A stretch of DNA of 18,953 nucleotides from Pleurotus djamor (lineage: Eukaryota; Basidiomycota; Agaricomycetes; Agaricales; Pleurotaceae), in assembly GCA_029747585.1 (NCBI GenBank), contig JAPEVF010000863.1:1-18953 (forward strand), given 5' to 3'. How positions within the stretch are numbered: position 1 is the stretch's first letter; the number at the start of each line of letters is the position of its first letter. The notes under the pieces are model-generated. The model was not told the origin of the DNA. It saw nothing but the letters and a program-made list of their open reading frames with translations, and searched no databases. Of this stretch, positions 1-12,694 are shown in pieces. Made by a program: the position numbers and the translations under genes.

Positions 1-1673
<1,673 letters not shown>

Positions 1674-1706
1674 GATGCGGGAAGTACATGGTTGACCGCC
1701 GTTGCG

Positions 1707-1714
1707 CTTTTATA
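1707..1714 (-). promoter_or_regulatory. Putative TATA box of the carboxylesterase
   Basis: On the minus strand this reads TATAAAAG, 34-41 nt upstream of the inferred ATG at 1673-1671. If it is used, the 5' leader would be only a few nucleotides, so the true start site could lie elsewhere. Confidence 0.4.
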
Positions 1715-2128
1715 TCTAGCCTGCCCGTGCGGATGAGCATCGAGCTCTACAGCTTTGAAGAAAAGGCATTCCCACCAGAGGCAGAGAGTGGGAGTTGAGA
1801 AAATATTCGCTGCACATGACGAACTTGGTGGATTCTTTCAATCGGCAAACGGTGGGCTTTTGGTTCGGACCAAGCTCATGTTTTGTGCGGCGATAGAATC
1901 AAGTCATATGGAAACTGTTTGGTTTTCCAGAGTTTACTATGCAGAATGTAAGGATACGAACGGAGGACCTGATAGGGAAACCTGAGGAAGTAGCAGCGGC
2001 GAACTTAGATTAGACGCCCGCGAAGGCGCTCCGAACATGCAGTTCGTTGTCGGACGAGTTTTCTTCTTGATCTCTCACATAGTTCATACACTGGTCAAGG
2101 CCTCAATCCTATCTGGCTCTCATCTATC
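1715..2128. other. Divergent intergenic region without recognised gene
   Basis: About 410 bases between the minus-strand esterase and the plus-strand gene at 2129. It presumably holds both promoters. A 76-codon open frame at 1755-1985 has no recognisable motif and no splice context, so I do not call it a gene. Confidence 0.5.
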
Positions 2129-4168
2129 ATGGTTGGTGCCAACTACATGGGCGGAAAGAGGTACCTAACAACCTGTTCACATCAATATCGGCATACTAAG
2201 CAGAGACACAGAAACGCCTTCAAAACTCGATCAAAAAATCCAACCCTACGAGCTCAAAAGGCATTCTTTGGTCGACAGCGTCTTGGGCTGAACTCGAAAC
2301 CACACTTATCAGCGACTCTGCTATCCGACGACCTTCCTACCGATATCAAAATAAACGGCCGGCCAAAGATAACTCTGAAGCATGCATATCGTCAAGAAGA
2401 TGTTAATATCGACTCCGAACCTTCCTCCGTAGGGTTTATTCCTGGACCATCGCCGTTTAAACCTCCCATTTCCCGCTTGATCGAATTGGAATCTGGGACG
2501 AGGGAATCCGATATTCTGAGAGAACTGGACGAAACTCAGCGTAAGAGGTTCCTGGCTTCTGACATCGTTGCATTGATTCTCACACCCCCATTAGCTTTGT
2601 TCATTAGGGCTACATTGGATAAAGCTCTCGGCATGCGTGACCTTGCGGGACTCCATCATCGTCCGGTCGTTCTGAAGGAGCCAAGTTCAGCAAGTAGAAT
2701 GACCTTGGGGTGCGGGTTTAAGAGGAAACGAAGCGAAGAGTATGACGAGAATAAACATCCAAACATACATTCCAAGCGTCAGGTGCCCTTACTACCTCCA
2801 TTTCCTTGGTTATGTTCTCAGGAATTGCCCCTCATCTAGCTTCGATGGCCTAGAAAAATGGATGAAAGCTCCCAACATCCTAGTTCCTCATGGAGGATTC
2901 ATCTTCAACCAGAAGCACGGCCATATGAAACCAAGATTAACTCTATGCACTCTCCAACGGAGCTGAAGCCCTCTAGCTTCCGTCCGAATAACTTTTCGTA
3001 CTCCTCTCCGTCTTCCTCTCTTCCAGGCTCTTCCGTTCCTTCCTGCCACGACTCTGACTTTACTACGGCTTCTAGTCCATCTACGCTCGGACTTCGCCAT
3101 CCTGGCTACTCTCGCTCATCTCCCAGGGTCTCTGACTTCTTCACGGCTACATCTTCAACGCTCGATTTCGACGAACATTTCGATGACCCCTCAGCCTGGG
3201 AGGCGCCCAATCTCGTGGGCTATAGTTCTTCGCAGATGCTCTCAGATCCACCCTACACCGAAGAACCGTTCGATCTGCAGTTGCACAGCGTGTCTCCGGA
3301 GAATTTGCTGTATCAACCTGACCCTTGGAAGGCACTCGATGACTTGCTAGATCTTAGGCCGGAAGTACTCGTACGTCAGAACGACAACGACTCAATTCCT
3401 GCTGTCCATTCGTTCCCCGTACCTGATCTCGAAGTGGGTATATTCAAACGAACTGATTCCGACATCCAATGTGATGAAAGTGACGTTGAGGATCATGCCG
3501 TTTTGAGCGATCCTGTTCTGGACCATCTGGTAGACTACTCTTCTGCGACAAGCAATATGGTTCCTGCGCAGGATGGTTTTCAGGACTTCTCTTCGTCTCT
3601 CTCTTCTCCTTCCATGAGTTTCATCAACGACCAGGATCTGTCTAATTACTCCCCGATGCATCTCAACGATCTCGACCAACCCCAGCCTAGCCACGCTACG
3701 GATTCTGGTAGTCCACCACGACATATCAAGCTATCCCATCGCTTGCCCAGGTACTTTGAAGACGATGAACATTTAGAGATCGAGGTTGAGCCTCCAAGAT
3801 ATATTACCTCGCCTTCTGGAAACCCCAACAAAGACTCGTCCTGCCTAGACTCTGGCCACATCTCTGAATACGGTTCTCTCAACGGTCCTCCTGGTCACCC
3901 TGCTGTCCAAGGGCCAAACGTCGACGACGGTGTCTCTTTGCTTCCCCAAGTAAAGGCTGTTTCCTCCCCAAGGGACTCGGAACCTCTAGAACGTCATGTT
4001 ACCTTCTCGTCGCCGCCTACTGCGATGTCGTCCCTGCACGACGTCGTGGTACCAGAACCAGATTCTCGACTGGCTTTGCGGTCAAATACAAATCGGGTAT
4101 TGCGAAAGGAAGGGGATTTTTACGTGGGGCCGTGCTTATTCTTCGACGATTTCGATGATGAAGATTGA
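2129..4168 (+). CDS. Uncharacterised, largely disordered Ser/Pro/Asp-rich protein
   Basis: Not assigned to a family. Proposed exons: 2129-2160, 2206-2540, 2595-2782 and 2840-4168, giving about 627 residues. Intron 1 (2161-2205) has a GTACCT donor and a TACTAA-like branch. Intron 2 (2541-2594) has a GTAAGA donor. Both are multiples of three without stops, so unspliced forms stay open and either intron could be retained or not real. Intron 3 (2783-2839, weak GTGCCC donor) must be removed, because it ends in an in-frame TAG. The N-terminus is basic (MVGANYMGGKR, then an Arg/Lys/Gln-rich stretch ending FGRQRL), followed by a short helical part. The last 440 residues are low-complexity Ser/Pro/Asp with acidic patches, ending in FFDDFDDED. 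No transmembrane segment or catalytic motif is visible. A regulatory or scaffold role is only a guess. The two large open frames could instead be separate genes, but shared frame and codon style favour one. Confidence 0.6.
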
Positions 4169-7089
4169 TTGCTTGCTGTGTGCCATGCGGTGGTTTTTTT
4201 NGGGTTTCCTTGATTCTTCTCTTGCCCGTTGGGGATTGCTGTTCGTACGCAATGAAGTCTAATACGTTTATACTCACATTATGCAAAGACAAAAGTTTGT
4301 TGACATGATCTCTAGAAAGCCAGGCTTAACCACATCATGCCTGTAAACCTTCAAGCTTCAACACCTGTCAAGCCTCTCCTCGCGAGTCGTGACTCTTCTC
4401 TTGGTCACATCCACTTTCCATTACCTGTGCTGGCTGTGATTGACTGTATTGTACATTCCGTTTGCGTGGTGGTGATGGAAATCCAATCAGACGCAGTTCT
4501 GTGAGTATCTCCCTCTACCCGCTTCAAGTCGTCGGTCCTCTCGACTCTCGAGCTTGTGGAGTCGTCATCGAGGCTCTGAGGCTGACAATGGTCACACAGC
4601 TTCATTTTTGAGTACTTACGCATGTCGGCGCTTCGAGACCTGTGATATTGTATGTTTATGTTGGAGGGATCCAGGTTATTGTTGCTCTACCGTCCACGCC
4701 ATGTAGGCCGCTAGGCGGCGGCCCGCTAGAGGCTAGAGCCCAAGTCCGTTCAATGTGTGCTTACGTAATTTTCCAAATGAACTTCGGCTGCGGCTGTGTC
4801 GCGGGGCGTGAGAAAATCTGAGTCATATTTTCCTGTTTCGCGATACAATGACTTGTCTGTGTGGGCCGTTGCCACGGCACGGCATACGAGTCCTCTTTTT
4901 CCTCTCCCTTGACTCTCTGTTCTCTGTCCACACAGTTTCTTCATCTTCTGTTAGTATTCACTCTATATATTTCACCCAGGGGCCTTCCCACTTATCTACA
5001 TTACGGGTCCGGAATGTCATGAAGGCCCGTTTCTTATGTCGGGTGCTAAGTCATGATAGATATCATGGCAGCGCGCATCAAGGGTTTCTCTTCGACGCTT
5101 ATATGTGACCTGCATAGTTGAACGGGATGATCAAGCATGTAAGGAGAAATAGGGAGTAGAATCACCTTGAAAAGAAGATCGAGCGTTAGAAACACCAGTA
5201 CATACTCTCCGAAATCAAGCGCCATGCTGATGCAAAATCCGCAAGCCTGTAATGTCATAGAACGAATGAGTCGACGAAGCAAAGCTTGATTGAGTAGCGT
5301 GCCTTTTCGGGAACATGCGTTCGTGCCACTCCTGGGTAGTAAGGACTTGAACGACTTTGTGCGAAAGCAACCTGAAATGCTTAAGAGTTGAAACATAATT
5401 CAAGTTGAACAAACTCACTTGCATCCACCAGGTCCCGCGATCAGACTCTGAGTCACTATCGGACGAGAATTCAAAGATAAGAATGCGGAGATGGAAGTGA
5501 ACACCAATGAGAGTAATCAGGCGTCAGACATGGACGTAGTGATCGGTGCAAATATGGGGGTTTGAGTGTGTGGAGGTCTTCGCGTTGGTTGTGCAGCTGA
5601 AGAGTTGAGATCAAGCGAGTAAGGTAGACCCGAACACGCCGGATGGTTGCGTTCGAAGAGCTTGCTTTCTTTCTTGGTCGCGTCAACATGGATGTCTTGA
5701 GGTTTGAAAGAACAAGTAGCTGTATTGAACCATTATAATCTACGAGCGACGAGATATGAGGCGAGACATCCGTTTCTTTCGGGCATCCCCTGGTGCGGAC
5801 GTGGAGGAAGAGATCAAAGAATGGTCGATTAGCAGTTGAACAAAGACCTGTGCACATCGCGTTGATCACGTGAGGGACGTGAGCGTGGGACAACGTAGAT
5901 TGCGAAGGACAGGCGACGAGGGCGTGGAAAAGTAGAGGTCAGATGGGCAAATATACCACAACAATTGCTTGCCCAATGGTAGACCAGCGCTTCAGGCCAC
6001 AGGCCAATCACAGGATGAGAAGAGGTTTCCCACGAAAAAGAGAATGCCAAGGGAAACTCCGTTTCCTATGAACGAGCCTTCGTAAACTCAGGACTCGTAA
6101 TCAGGCAATGGTTTTTGAATGGTTTAAAGCCGAGCGCTTCACTGAGCGTCCGCGTTCAGGGACTTTGTTCAGGGGTCGGTCACTTGAAGCTTGACGTTGG
6201 CTTCCCTTGGAGGGACAGAGATTTAAGCCCCTCAGTGTCCTCTAGCCAAGATAAGTGGGTATTACTATATTCCTGGATGAAAGCGCTCACGTATAGCTCG
6301 GAACTATCATTGTTGCGTGTTCACCCAGAAGGAAAAGTATTACTAGACATACCGTAGAAGCTAAAATTATGCATGATGGCTGGGAAAGATAGGATCGGCA
6401 AGAACTACATGTATCACAGATAGAAGCCCGAAGTGATCCAAATAGCCATGAGCGAATATGAGAGGATGCGAGCATAGGAACTTGTGTTTACCATGCTACA
6501 GCTCCGACTCCGGAGCATCAATCACCCCTAAACTTCACGCGTCACGCTTCAGTCGTCACTTGAGAGCACAACGATCTGCCATTAGAAGGTATGCGATGTT
6601 TCCCCTTGAGTTCTTTGCCTCTTGATTGAGCAGGAAGATTGAAGGGGGACATATTAGACACAGCCTCGCGCATGCAAGCAGAGAAGGCACAGCCCAAGTC
6701 TGACAGAATACATAACTGGTCGTCTTAGGCCATGTTGCAACGCCCCTTGAAGAGGAATAGGCGAACATCCTGTAAGCTCGTTGCAGTATTATCCGTGCCG
6801 AAATGCGATCCCTTCAGACCAGCCTGTACAGTCATTTCCTTCTTAGTAGAATCCCCCATAAAAAGGCGCGCACCGCCATAGGCTATTGCGGGCATACTTA
6901 GTGATACCAAGGCTAAGAAAAGTGAGGATTGAGGCGCATTGTTCCATCCTTGTGCCTCATCGCGACAACACCCCTGTTCAGCGCCGTTCACGTGGCGCCC
7001 ACAGTGGCAACAGCCCTGCAACCCTCTTAAGCTTGACCGTTTGTGGAACTGCACTTTAACACACACTCCCACCATCCCCCATCTTTTGC
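4169..7089. other. Gene-poor region, no supportable gene
   Basis: About 2.9 kb with only short open frames on both strands (all under 145 codons), without recognisable domains or a convincing chain of exons. One base is unresolved (N at 4201, right after a T run). A pair of good splice signals on the minus strand (5418 to 5372) joins two open stretches, but no start codon could be attached. The part near 7040-7089 is pyrimidine-rich and likely belongs to the HIT-like gene's promoter or leader. A non-coding RNA or decayed element cannot be excluded by eye. Confidence 0.5.
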
Positions 7090-8145
7090 ATGTCAAACAA
7101 TTTTGAATCCATCCAAAACGTCCTGAATGGAAACGCGGCGAAGCACCTTGGCGAAGTCACGAAGCTCCGAGAAGAGTTCCTCGCGAACCCTGATGCCATC
7201 AGAGAGCTGAAAGCGTACGAAGCGCGCGAGGATAATTGTGCCTACGTCATCTTGTAAGTTACATCTTGTTTCGCATTTTGGCGGCACTTTGAACCATTCC
7301 TCCTAGGAAAGGACTTATACCTCCAGCTCTGGTCGGCCAATCTTCCAACGGTATAGGCATGCCTTGGAGGAAATCGGATACATTTTTCACCGTTAGTCTA
7401 AATTCTTTGACCTCAGTGGCTTCCCCCTGAACGCGCCTTGATTCGACCCAGGACTACGCTTTGCACTACCCGAGGCAGAGAATCCTTTCTGAGAGCGAGA
7501 ACTCTTATATTATTTGCAATAACGCTGCACACGATGTACGACTTTACTCGAGTGATGTCAACCTATCCGGTGTCGACAAATCTTCGTCCGCGGGCATGTC
7601 TTATATGCATCTACTCGTCATCCCAAAATCGAAAGGTCAGCAAACTTAGCGTTTCTCATGCTTGCCTCGACACAGCTTCCGAACCCCCTAACTCGTGTCA
7701 ACACCCTCATCTAGTCTACAATGTCGTATCTTTGAAAGATTCCACAATCATCGACGAGCTGGAGACTCATTTTCGTGACTTCTGGCGTCGAGCGGATGCC
7801 GTTGCTTTAGTGAATGATGCCATCAACGAAACCATGGAGCGAAGATACAACGATCTCATTGAATCGTATCGCAGATCCGATAATACCCAACGAATCGCTC
7901 ATTTGTATACCGTCATGCTCGCCTGCCGATCATCCGCCAAATCGTTTGCCACTCAACTCAGTCTAATGGAAGACAGAGACGTCGTTTTTGGATTTCACGC
8001 CCACCCGCACGCTAGTGTTGGCCACCTCCACATGCACGTCCTGTTGAACGATGGCTCTTTCAGGCACCACAGCACCTTTGCTCATGATTGGAAGACGGTA
8101 TCTGTCAAGGTAATCCGCGACATATTACAACGCCAACAAAAATAG
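7090..8145 (+). CDS. HIT-like (histidine triad) protein
   Basis: Probable nucleotide-binding hydrolase or transferase of the histidine-triad superfamily. Exons: 7090-7253, 7307-7391, 7452-7635 and 7715-8145, with consistent phases, 864 nt and 287 residues. The triad itself reads GHLHMHVLL (His codons at 8023, 8029 and 8035), the H-x-H-x-H-x-x pattern whose middle His is the usual nucleophile. Upstream, MHLLVIPK just before intron 3 matches the HIT strand that often reads HxLVIPK. The N-terminal 70 residues (rich in Glu, Lys and Leu) and a helical stretch of about 70 residues in the middle make it longer than a bare HIT domain. Intron 3 has two in-frame acceptors, at 7675 (40-nt intron) and 7714 (79-nt). 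I prefer 7714 because a CTAAC branch point sits just before it. The start follows a pyrimidine-rich leader. The exact substrate is not visible from sequence. No signal peptide, so likely cytosolic or nuclear. Confidence 0.8.
8023..8043 (+). other. Histidine-triad active-site motif
   Basis: Codons for HLHMHVL inside the HIT-like gene. All three histidines are present, so the catalytic motif is intact. Confidence 0.8.
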
Positions 8146-8648
8146 CAAGGAAACTTCCACTATCTAATACCCGCCTCAGGAGCCTTTTATGTGCGCATAT
8201 TCCGTATTAATGGTATCATAGCTCTTTTCTACTAGTGGCTAGAGGTCTTGACATCCATAGATTGGACAAGACGCTTGGGAGATACCTACGGTATAGCCTT
8301 GACATCACATCCAATATGATTAGTAATCTCGCATGAATTTCAGTGTTCGTAGCGCAGGATTGAGGCGATTTGAGCAAGAGGACTCTGCAGGGCCGAGTGG
8401 GGCAGTGGAAGTCCCGGAGTAGTCAACGTTTCGATGGCATTAAACTAGATTGAGCTTTGGGGGAGTGAGAGCAACCAAGTTTCAATGAATTTCAGAATGA
8501 TACCAGAAACAGCAAAATATACATATAAAATACTGATGGGGTGAAATAAATAGGATATTAGGTGCATGAGGAAAATATTATACAGAAGCCGGAGAAGTCC
8601 GCGATTAAAGTCAAGGAAGCGGGTGTATAGAGAACGGATTCAAGGGCG
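8146..8648. other. Convergent intergenic region
   Basis: About 500 bases between the stop codons of the HIT-like gene and the FAD oxidase. It presumably holds both 3' UTRs and polyadenylation signals; the AT-rich part around 8510-8580 is on the oxidase side. No gene seen. Confidence 0.5.
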
Positions 8649-10340
8649 TCACAACTTGAAGCCACCCTTCCAAAGACGTCCGAACGTGTTGTCCGAGTCG
8701 TACGTAGCCTGGATGTTCTTGAGGCGAAGGTGATTGACAGAGCCATACGATGAGTAGACGTCCTGCTCAGGTAAGGCGTAGTTCGAGTAAAGCCAATGAT
8801 GGTATGAGTTGCGGGTTTGAGCCTCTTGTGTAGCCCAAGCAATTACGCCACGGACAGCGCTTTCCATAGCCGCATCATCAGTCTTCGATGCCCAGACAGT
8901 ATTGAGGTTCAGAACTACCAAAGAGGAACACGGTGAGTAACGTGGAATAATAGGCTGCAGGGCAACGCACGGATAAGGTCACCATCGGCGGGGGAGAGAC
9001 CTAGAGGAGTGCCACCATTCGCTGCAGTAGCTTGCAGGTGGGTTACAGCGATAGGCTGGAAACTAGCTGACCATTGAAGCTGTGGTTTCCCTACGAGCGG
9101 TGCGAAAAGTTCATGACACTTCTCGTAAATCCCAATGACCATGTCCACGTCGACTTTCAGCGTCACGGTGGAAAAGATGCGACGAAGACCAGAAGGGAAT
9201 GCATCGTCAACTTCTCCGCTCAGAGATTGTTGGTTGGTGTTGCCGCGGATAGAGTCGGTGCCAGGAATGAAGGGAACAGCCAACATGTCGTCGAAGAGGT
9301 CCGTTTGCGAGACATCAGCACCAAGGTATGCGTAAGAGGAAAAGATGGTATCGTTCTGCATAATCTCGTTGTATCCCCAGACAACAGAGCCACCACCGTG
9401 AGGATCATTGCGAAGCTTCACTACCATCTGCGTCATGGCGTTGAATATCTCGGGACCGGTCGAGATAGTGTGGCCTCTGAATCCACCCCACTTTGGCGTC
9501 AGAGGGTAAGCCTTGACATCGAAGCGGGTGATGATGCCGAGGTTGGTGCTTCCACCTTTCAGACCCCAGAAAAGATCGGGTTCAGAAGCTGCGTTTGCGT
9601 TGACAATGCGTCCGTCTGAGAGAACGACTTCGTAGTTGACGACGTTGTCTGACGCAAAGCCGTGTTCGGGCGAGAGGTTCGAGAAGCCACCTGTCAAATT
9701 GATTAGCACCTTGGCCAGTGGTGGCGTGGAAGAGAAGCGAACTTACCTCCAAGAATGAAGCCGCCAACACCAACGATATTGGAACGGCCACCAACAACGG
9801 TCACTCCATATGGATCCAGAGTGTCGTACACCTCTCCCCATGTACCGCCGGGACCAAGGCTTGCGACTTTCTTGTCTGCTGATAGGGTTGTTGCATTGAT
9901 GTTTCGCAGATCGATCGCAATGCCGGGACTAGCGATGTTTGCTGCACCGGCCCAAGGCATATTACCGACAGAGCGAACGGAAAAGGGACATTCGCCCGCT
10001 TTCACGATCTTGACTGCTTCGGAAACATCTGCTGCGTTGGTAGCAGCGACACGGCATTGTGCTACGAGCTCCGACTCCTGCGGCGTGTAGTACGAGTCGC
10101 TGAGCTCCTGGAAGCCAGCAGAGCCAGGTAACATGACCTTGTCGCTCCCTAGTTTGGTTATTAGTTCCTGGCACTGATACAGAATCCACAATGAGAATAT
10201 GTCTTCAATATGAGAAGGGGAAAGGAGCGTACACAGGTATTACTGGCGACAATTTGTCTCCGAAGTTCATTGCTGATCGTAGCAGCTTGTGTGGAAGCAA
10301 TGAGGGCAAAGAGGAGGAGAGAAGAGAAGGAGGAAGGCAT
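8649..10340 (-). CDS. Secreted FAD-linked oxidase, berberine-bridge/glucooligosaccharide oxidase type
   Basis: Predicted extracellular flavoprotein oxidase passing electrons from a sugar or alcohol substrate to oxygen. Exons, minus strand: 10340-10233, 10173-9747, 9690-8971 and 8914-8649, 1521 nt, 506 residues, the normal family length. The start gives a clear signal peptide (hydrophobic LLLFALIA, cleavage near STQA). Introns are 59, 56 and 56 nt. The FAD-binding domain spans about residues 55-230: LGPGGTWGEVYDTL, VGGR, VGVGGFILGGGFSN, then EVVLSDGRIVNANA and DLFWGLKGG. The C-terminal BBE domain carries NHLRLKNIQATYDSDNTF. Odd: the usual RSGGH motif reads RSVGN, so residue 107, the His that carries the 8-alpha flavin bond in related enzymes, is Asn (codon at 9963-9961), and the preceding Gly is Val. 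No Cys replaces the second linkage site in the VGGR...VGVGG segment. The rest is intact, so FAD may be bound non-covalently or activity may be reduced. Confidence 0.95.
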
Positions 10341-10401
10341 GTTGAGGAGGCTTTGAGAGTAGTGACTTGATGAATGAATGACTTGTGAGCATCCCAGCCC
10401 A

Positions 10402-10408
10402 TTTTATA
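10402..10408 (-). promoter_or_regulatory. Putative TATA box of the FAD oxidase
   Basis: TATAAAA on the minus strand, 62-68 nt upstream of the ATG at 10340-10338, a common spacing for fungal promoters. The leader between them is rich in C and T on the coding strand. Confidence 0.55.
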
Positions 10409-11691
10409 ACATGAACCATACCGACCGTTGGAACCCTCTCCCACCTCAGCACCGATCCCTCAGCGATGTTCCACTCAGCGATGGAGATCCACTGACTTCG
10501 ATACCTACACCACCTGCCACGCATTCCCGTGGATGAGGCTAACGAGGGTGCGATGTGGGTATGTTTGATGGTCTCCATGTCCAAATGTCACCGAAGAGAG
10601 TACCTGGTTGACATAATTGTGGCAAGATGTGCGAGTTGGACGGCCTGAGCAGAGCCGTATGGGGAATGAGTGAGTTCGTGAGGTGGGGTGGTACAAAATT
10701 ACCGACGCTTGGGACGTTTCCTAACGGTACGCGAGGGCGGTACGGCATCCAAACACGGTTGAGCGTAGCACTTGAAGGGGATGAGGTGTAGCGATCGGCA
10801 GGTTGCATTGAAGTATGGGTCGGGAGGTGGAAGATTCACTTTGACCCACCCTCTAGCTCTGGATAACGGAACCGCACATATTCTTTGGATCCTTGAGTCT
10901 CCATTCCGTGCTGCCGAGCTTGGAGGAGTGTTTTATGCTCAACGGCTCCCGGCTGAGCTTGGAGACCAGAGGGTTGGTGGGGTACGCTGCAAGCATGCAC
11001 GACCGTGTTTTACAGTGACAGGGTTTGAACAGATGTGCAGTGGGTGGTGTAGAAATCGTAGCGAACGCTTCCGTAGGCCTTCGGCTCAGTCTGGATTCTG
11101 GAATGGGGATTTACAGCGTGGAAGAATGCTTCGTAAGATATCTCCTGCTTTGCTTCTGCTAGAGAATGCCTAGTTCCTACTCAAGTCTACTGAAGTTCTC
11201 AGCGAGAGATTCCCTTGAAGGAAAGACGAACCTACGGTACTTGGGGGTCGGGACTTGTTGGGACTCTTCAACCCCGTGTTTGGCCAACGTCGCCGATACA
11301 TTGCCGAGATAAGGAGTGCCAGGGGTGCCCCTGGCCTGGGGGCACCCCAGGAAGCCCTCAAGCATCTGATTTCAGCGTAAACCGAGTGTATACAGAATCT
11401 GAAGTACTTCTACGCAAGAGTTCATAATATAGTACACTCTAACTGGCGAGTAAGCAAGCTCGGTGAGTTGCCTCATTCAAAGTCGATCACTGCTGGCTGT
11501 TCCTACGCAAAGTGGGTTTCCTAAATATACCAGTTGACTTTTGAATATCATAAGAAAACAGGGATCGAGTCGCAGGTCTGCTTTCTGTGAGATTTTGACC
11601 GTGAAATGGCTCGACAGGATGCGAGAGCGTGGGACTATATTGGGAAGCTTGGGAGTGAGTAGGCGAGCGGGATATCACCGGCGAAAACTCA
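10409..11691. other. Intergenic region upstream of the FAD oxidase and downstream of copy C
   Basis: About 1.3 kb. Its first part is the oxidase upstream region. A 133-codon open frame at 10772-11173 (plus) and shorter ones have no family motif or flanking exons and are not called. It contains the GC-rich hairpin at 11319-11351. Confidence 0.45.
11319..11351. repeat. GC-rich inverted repeat (hairpin)
   Basis: The arms GGGGTGCCCC (11322-11331) and GGGGCACCCC (11339-11348) are exact reverse complements separated by 7 nt. CC and GG beyond one A/A mismatch extend the pairing. Each arm is also nearly self-palindromic. It lies outside any called gene, 340 bases past the stop of copy C. It could be a structural element or a remnant of a small transposon end. 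Confidence 0.7.
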
Positions 11692-12694
11692 CTAGTCAAA
11701 GGATCCGCGCCGCTTTGGAAGGAAACCAAGCGCTCTACCCCATCGAGACATCTTGAACATCGGGACAACGGTCATAGCATCGCTTGACGAAGAGATGGAA
11801 AAAATTGATTGAAGAAGTGCTTCATGGTAGGTCTTCCATTGCGCAAGTTCGTTGTTGAAATACCCTCCCTTGAGAAGGCTATGAAGCGTCTGAATAGATT
11901 TGGCCAGATTTTCAAGGAAGACATAGTGTTCATTCCAGAACGATGTGATGTCTTGGAGGGCTTTCTCGGAGTCTTCGAGGGCCGTCTTTGCCGTTGTGGT
12001 ACTATCAGGTAGGCTGACCCGATGGTGAGACTGTGCTGCAGCGGTAAAACTAGAGCCTGCTGTGGATAAGCATAGAAAAATGAGAAAAAATGGCACGACC
12101 GACCAACGACCGACTCACCTTGGGGACCCACATCTAAATCATAGCCTCGTTTCTGGTTGAAGAAGTGGTTCTTGACATGGACGTTGCTCGAAGCCAAAAG
12201 GAAGGTCTCGATTGACGAGTGATAGGAGGGTCGAAGTTTTGATAGCTCGATTTGAATTTGATACGCGTAGTGAACGATGGCCGACGCGGTAGCCATGGAG
12301 TCCCTCAGATTCCCCTGATTTTGGATGGACTGGCAGAGTTGGACATAATCTCGTATGTACCCAAGCGAACGCTGAAGAAACGACGCAATAGCCTCCCACT
12401 TCTGGCGGAGTTCTTCCTTCGCGTTGACAAACTGAGCAACTTCGGAAGACTTCTCTTTGTAAGATTGGTTCATTGCGACGTGTATAGAGTAGATCGCAGA
12501 CATGGCTCGAGTCAAGCTTTCTGCCAGGGTGGCCACCGGTCGAGAGAGCTCAGGAGCACCCTAATTGTTGACGGAATTTGCCATCAAGCCATTAGAGCAA
12601 GACCTTGGAAGGGGAAGATACTCACGATTTCTCCGTTGTTTGAACCCCTCGAAGCATTTCGGTGAGGCCTGAAAAGTTCTTTCCCAAACATCAT
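11692..12694 (-). CDS. Helix-rich protein of unknown family, copy C
   Basis: No family recognised. Exons, minus strand: 12694-12626, 12560-12119 and 12059-11692, 879 nt, 292 residues. The start is the first of two adjacent ATGs (MMFGKELF); it is in frame with all downstream exons through a 65-nt intron (GTGAGT donor, ATTAG acceptor) and a 59-nt intron (GTGAGT, CACAG). Content: a polar N-terminus, a long amphipathic helical region (about 30-150), a linker of about 40 residues, then a helical pair containing ITSFWNEHYVFLENL and a W/Y-rich turn (QWKTYHEALL), then a basic tail. No signal peptide or clear membrane segment. Order of parts, length and the phase-1 intron in the linker match copies A and B, and the segment ITxF(W/V)N is shared, so I infer a distant paralogue. 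Direct identity is low. It diverges from copy A across about 660 bases. Confidence 0.6.

Noticed and set aside
5255..5470. Small two-exon minus-strand gene with good splice signals (intron 5418-5372)
   Set aside because: The joined frame (SDSDSESDRGTWWMQ, then 38 residues to a stop) meets a stop codon upstream without an ATG, and no family is recognisable.
5471..5893. 140-codon minus-strand open frame
   Set aside because: No domain, no clean exon chain; the composition (many Ser, Leu, His, Arg) looks like a chance frame.
6725..7096. 123-codon minus-strand open frame overlapping the HIT-like gene start
   Set aside because: It covers the promoter and start of a better supported gene and has no recognisable motif.
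9074..9619. 181-codon plus-strand open frame
   Set aside because: Antisense shadow of the FAD oxidase third exon.
10772..11173. 133-codon plus-strand open frame
   Set aside because: No motif, no flanking exons, and the product is Gly/Arg/Cys-rich as expected of a random GC-rich frame.
12536..12536. Start of copy C at the GTG in VATLAES
   Set aside because: A proper ATG start at 12694 joins in frame through a well-formed intron; GTG starts are not expected in fungal nuclear genes.
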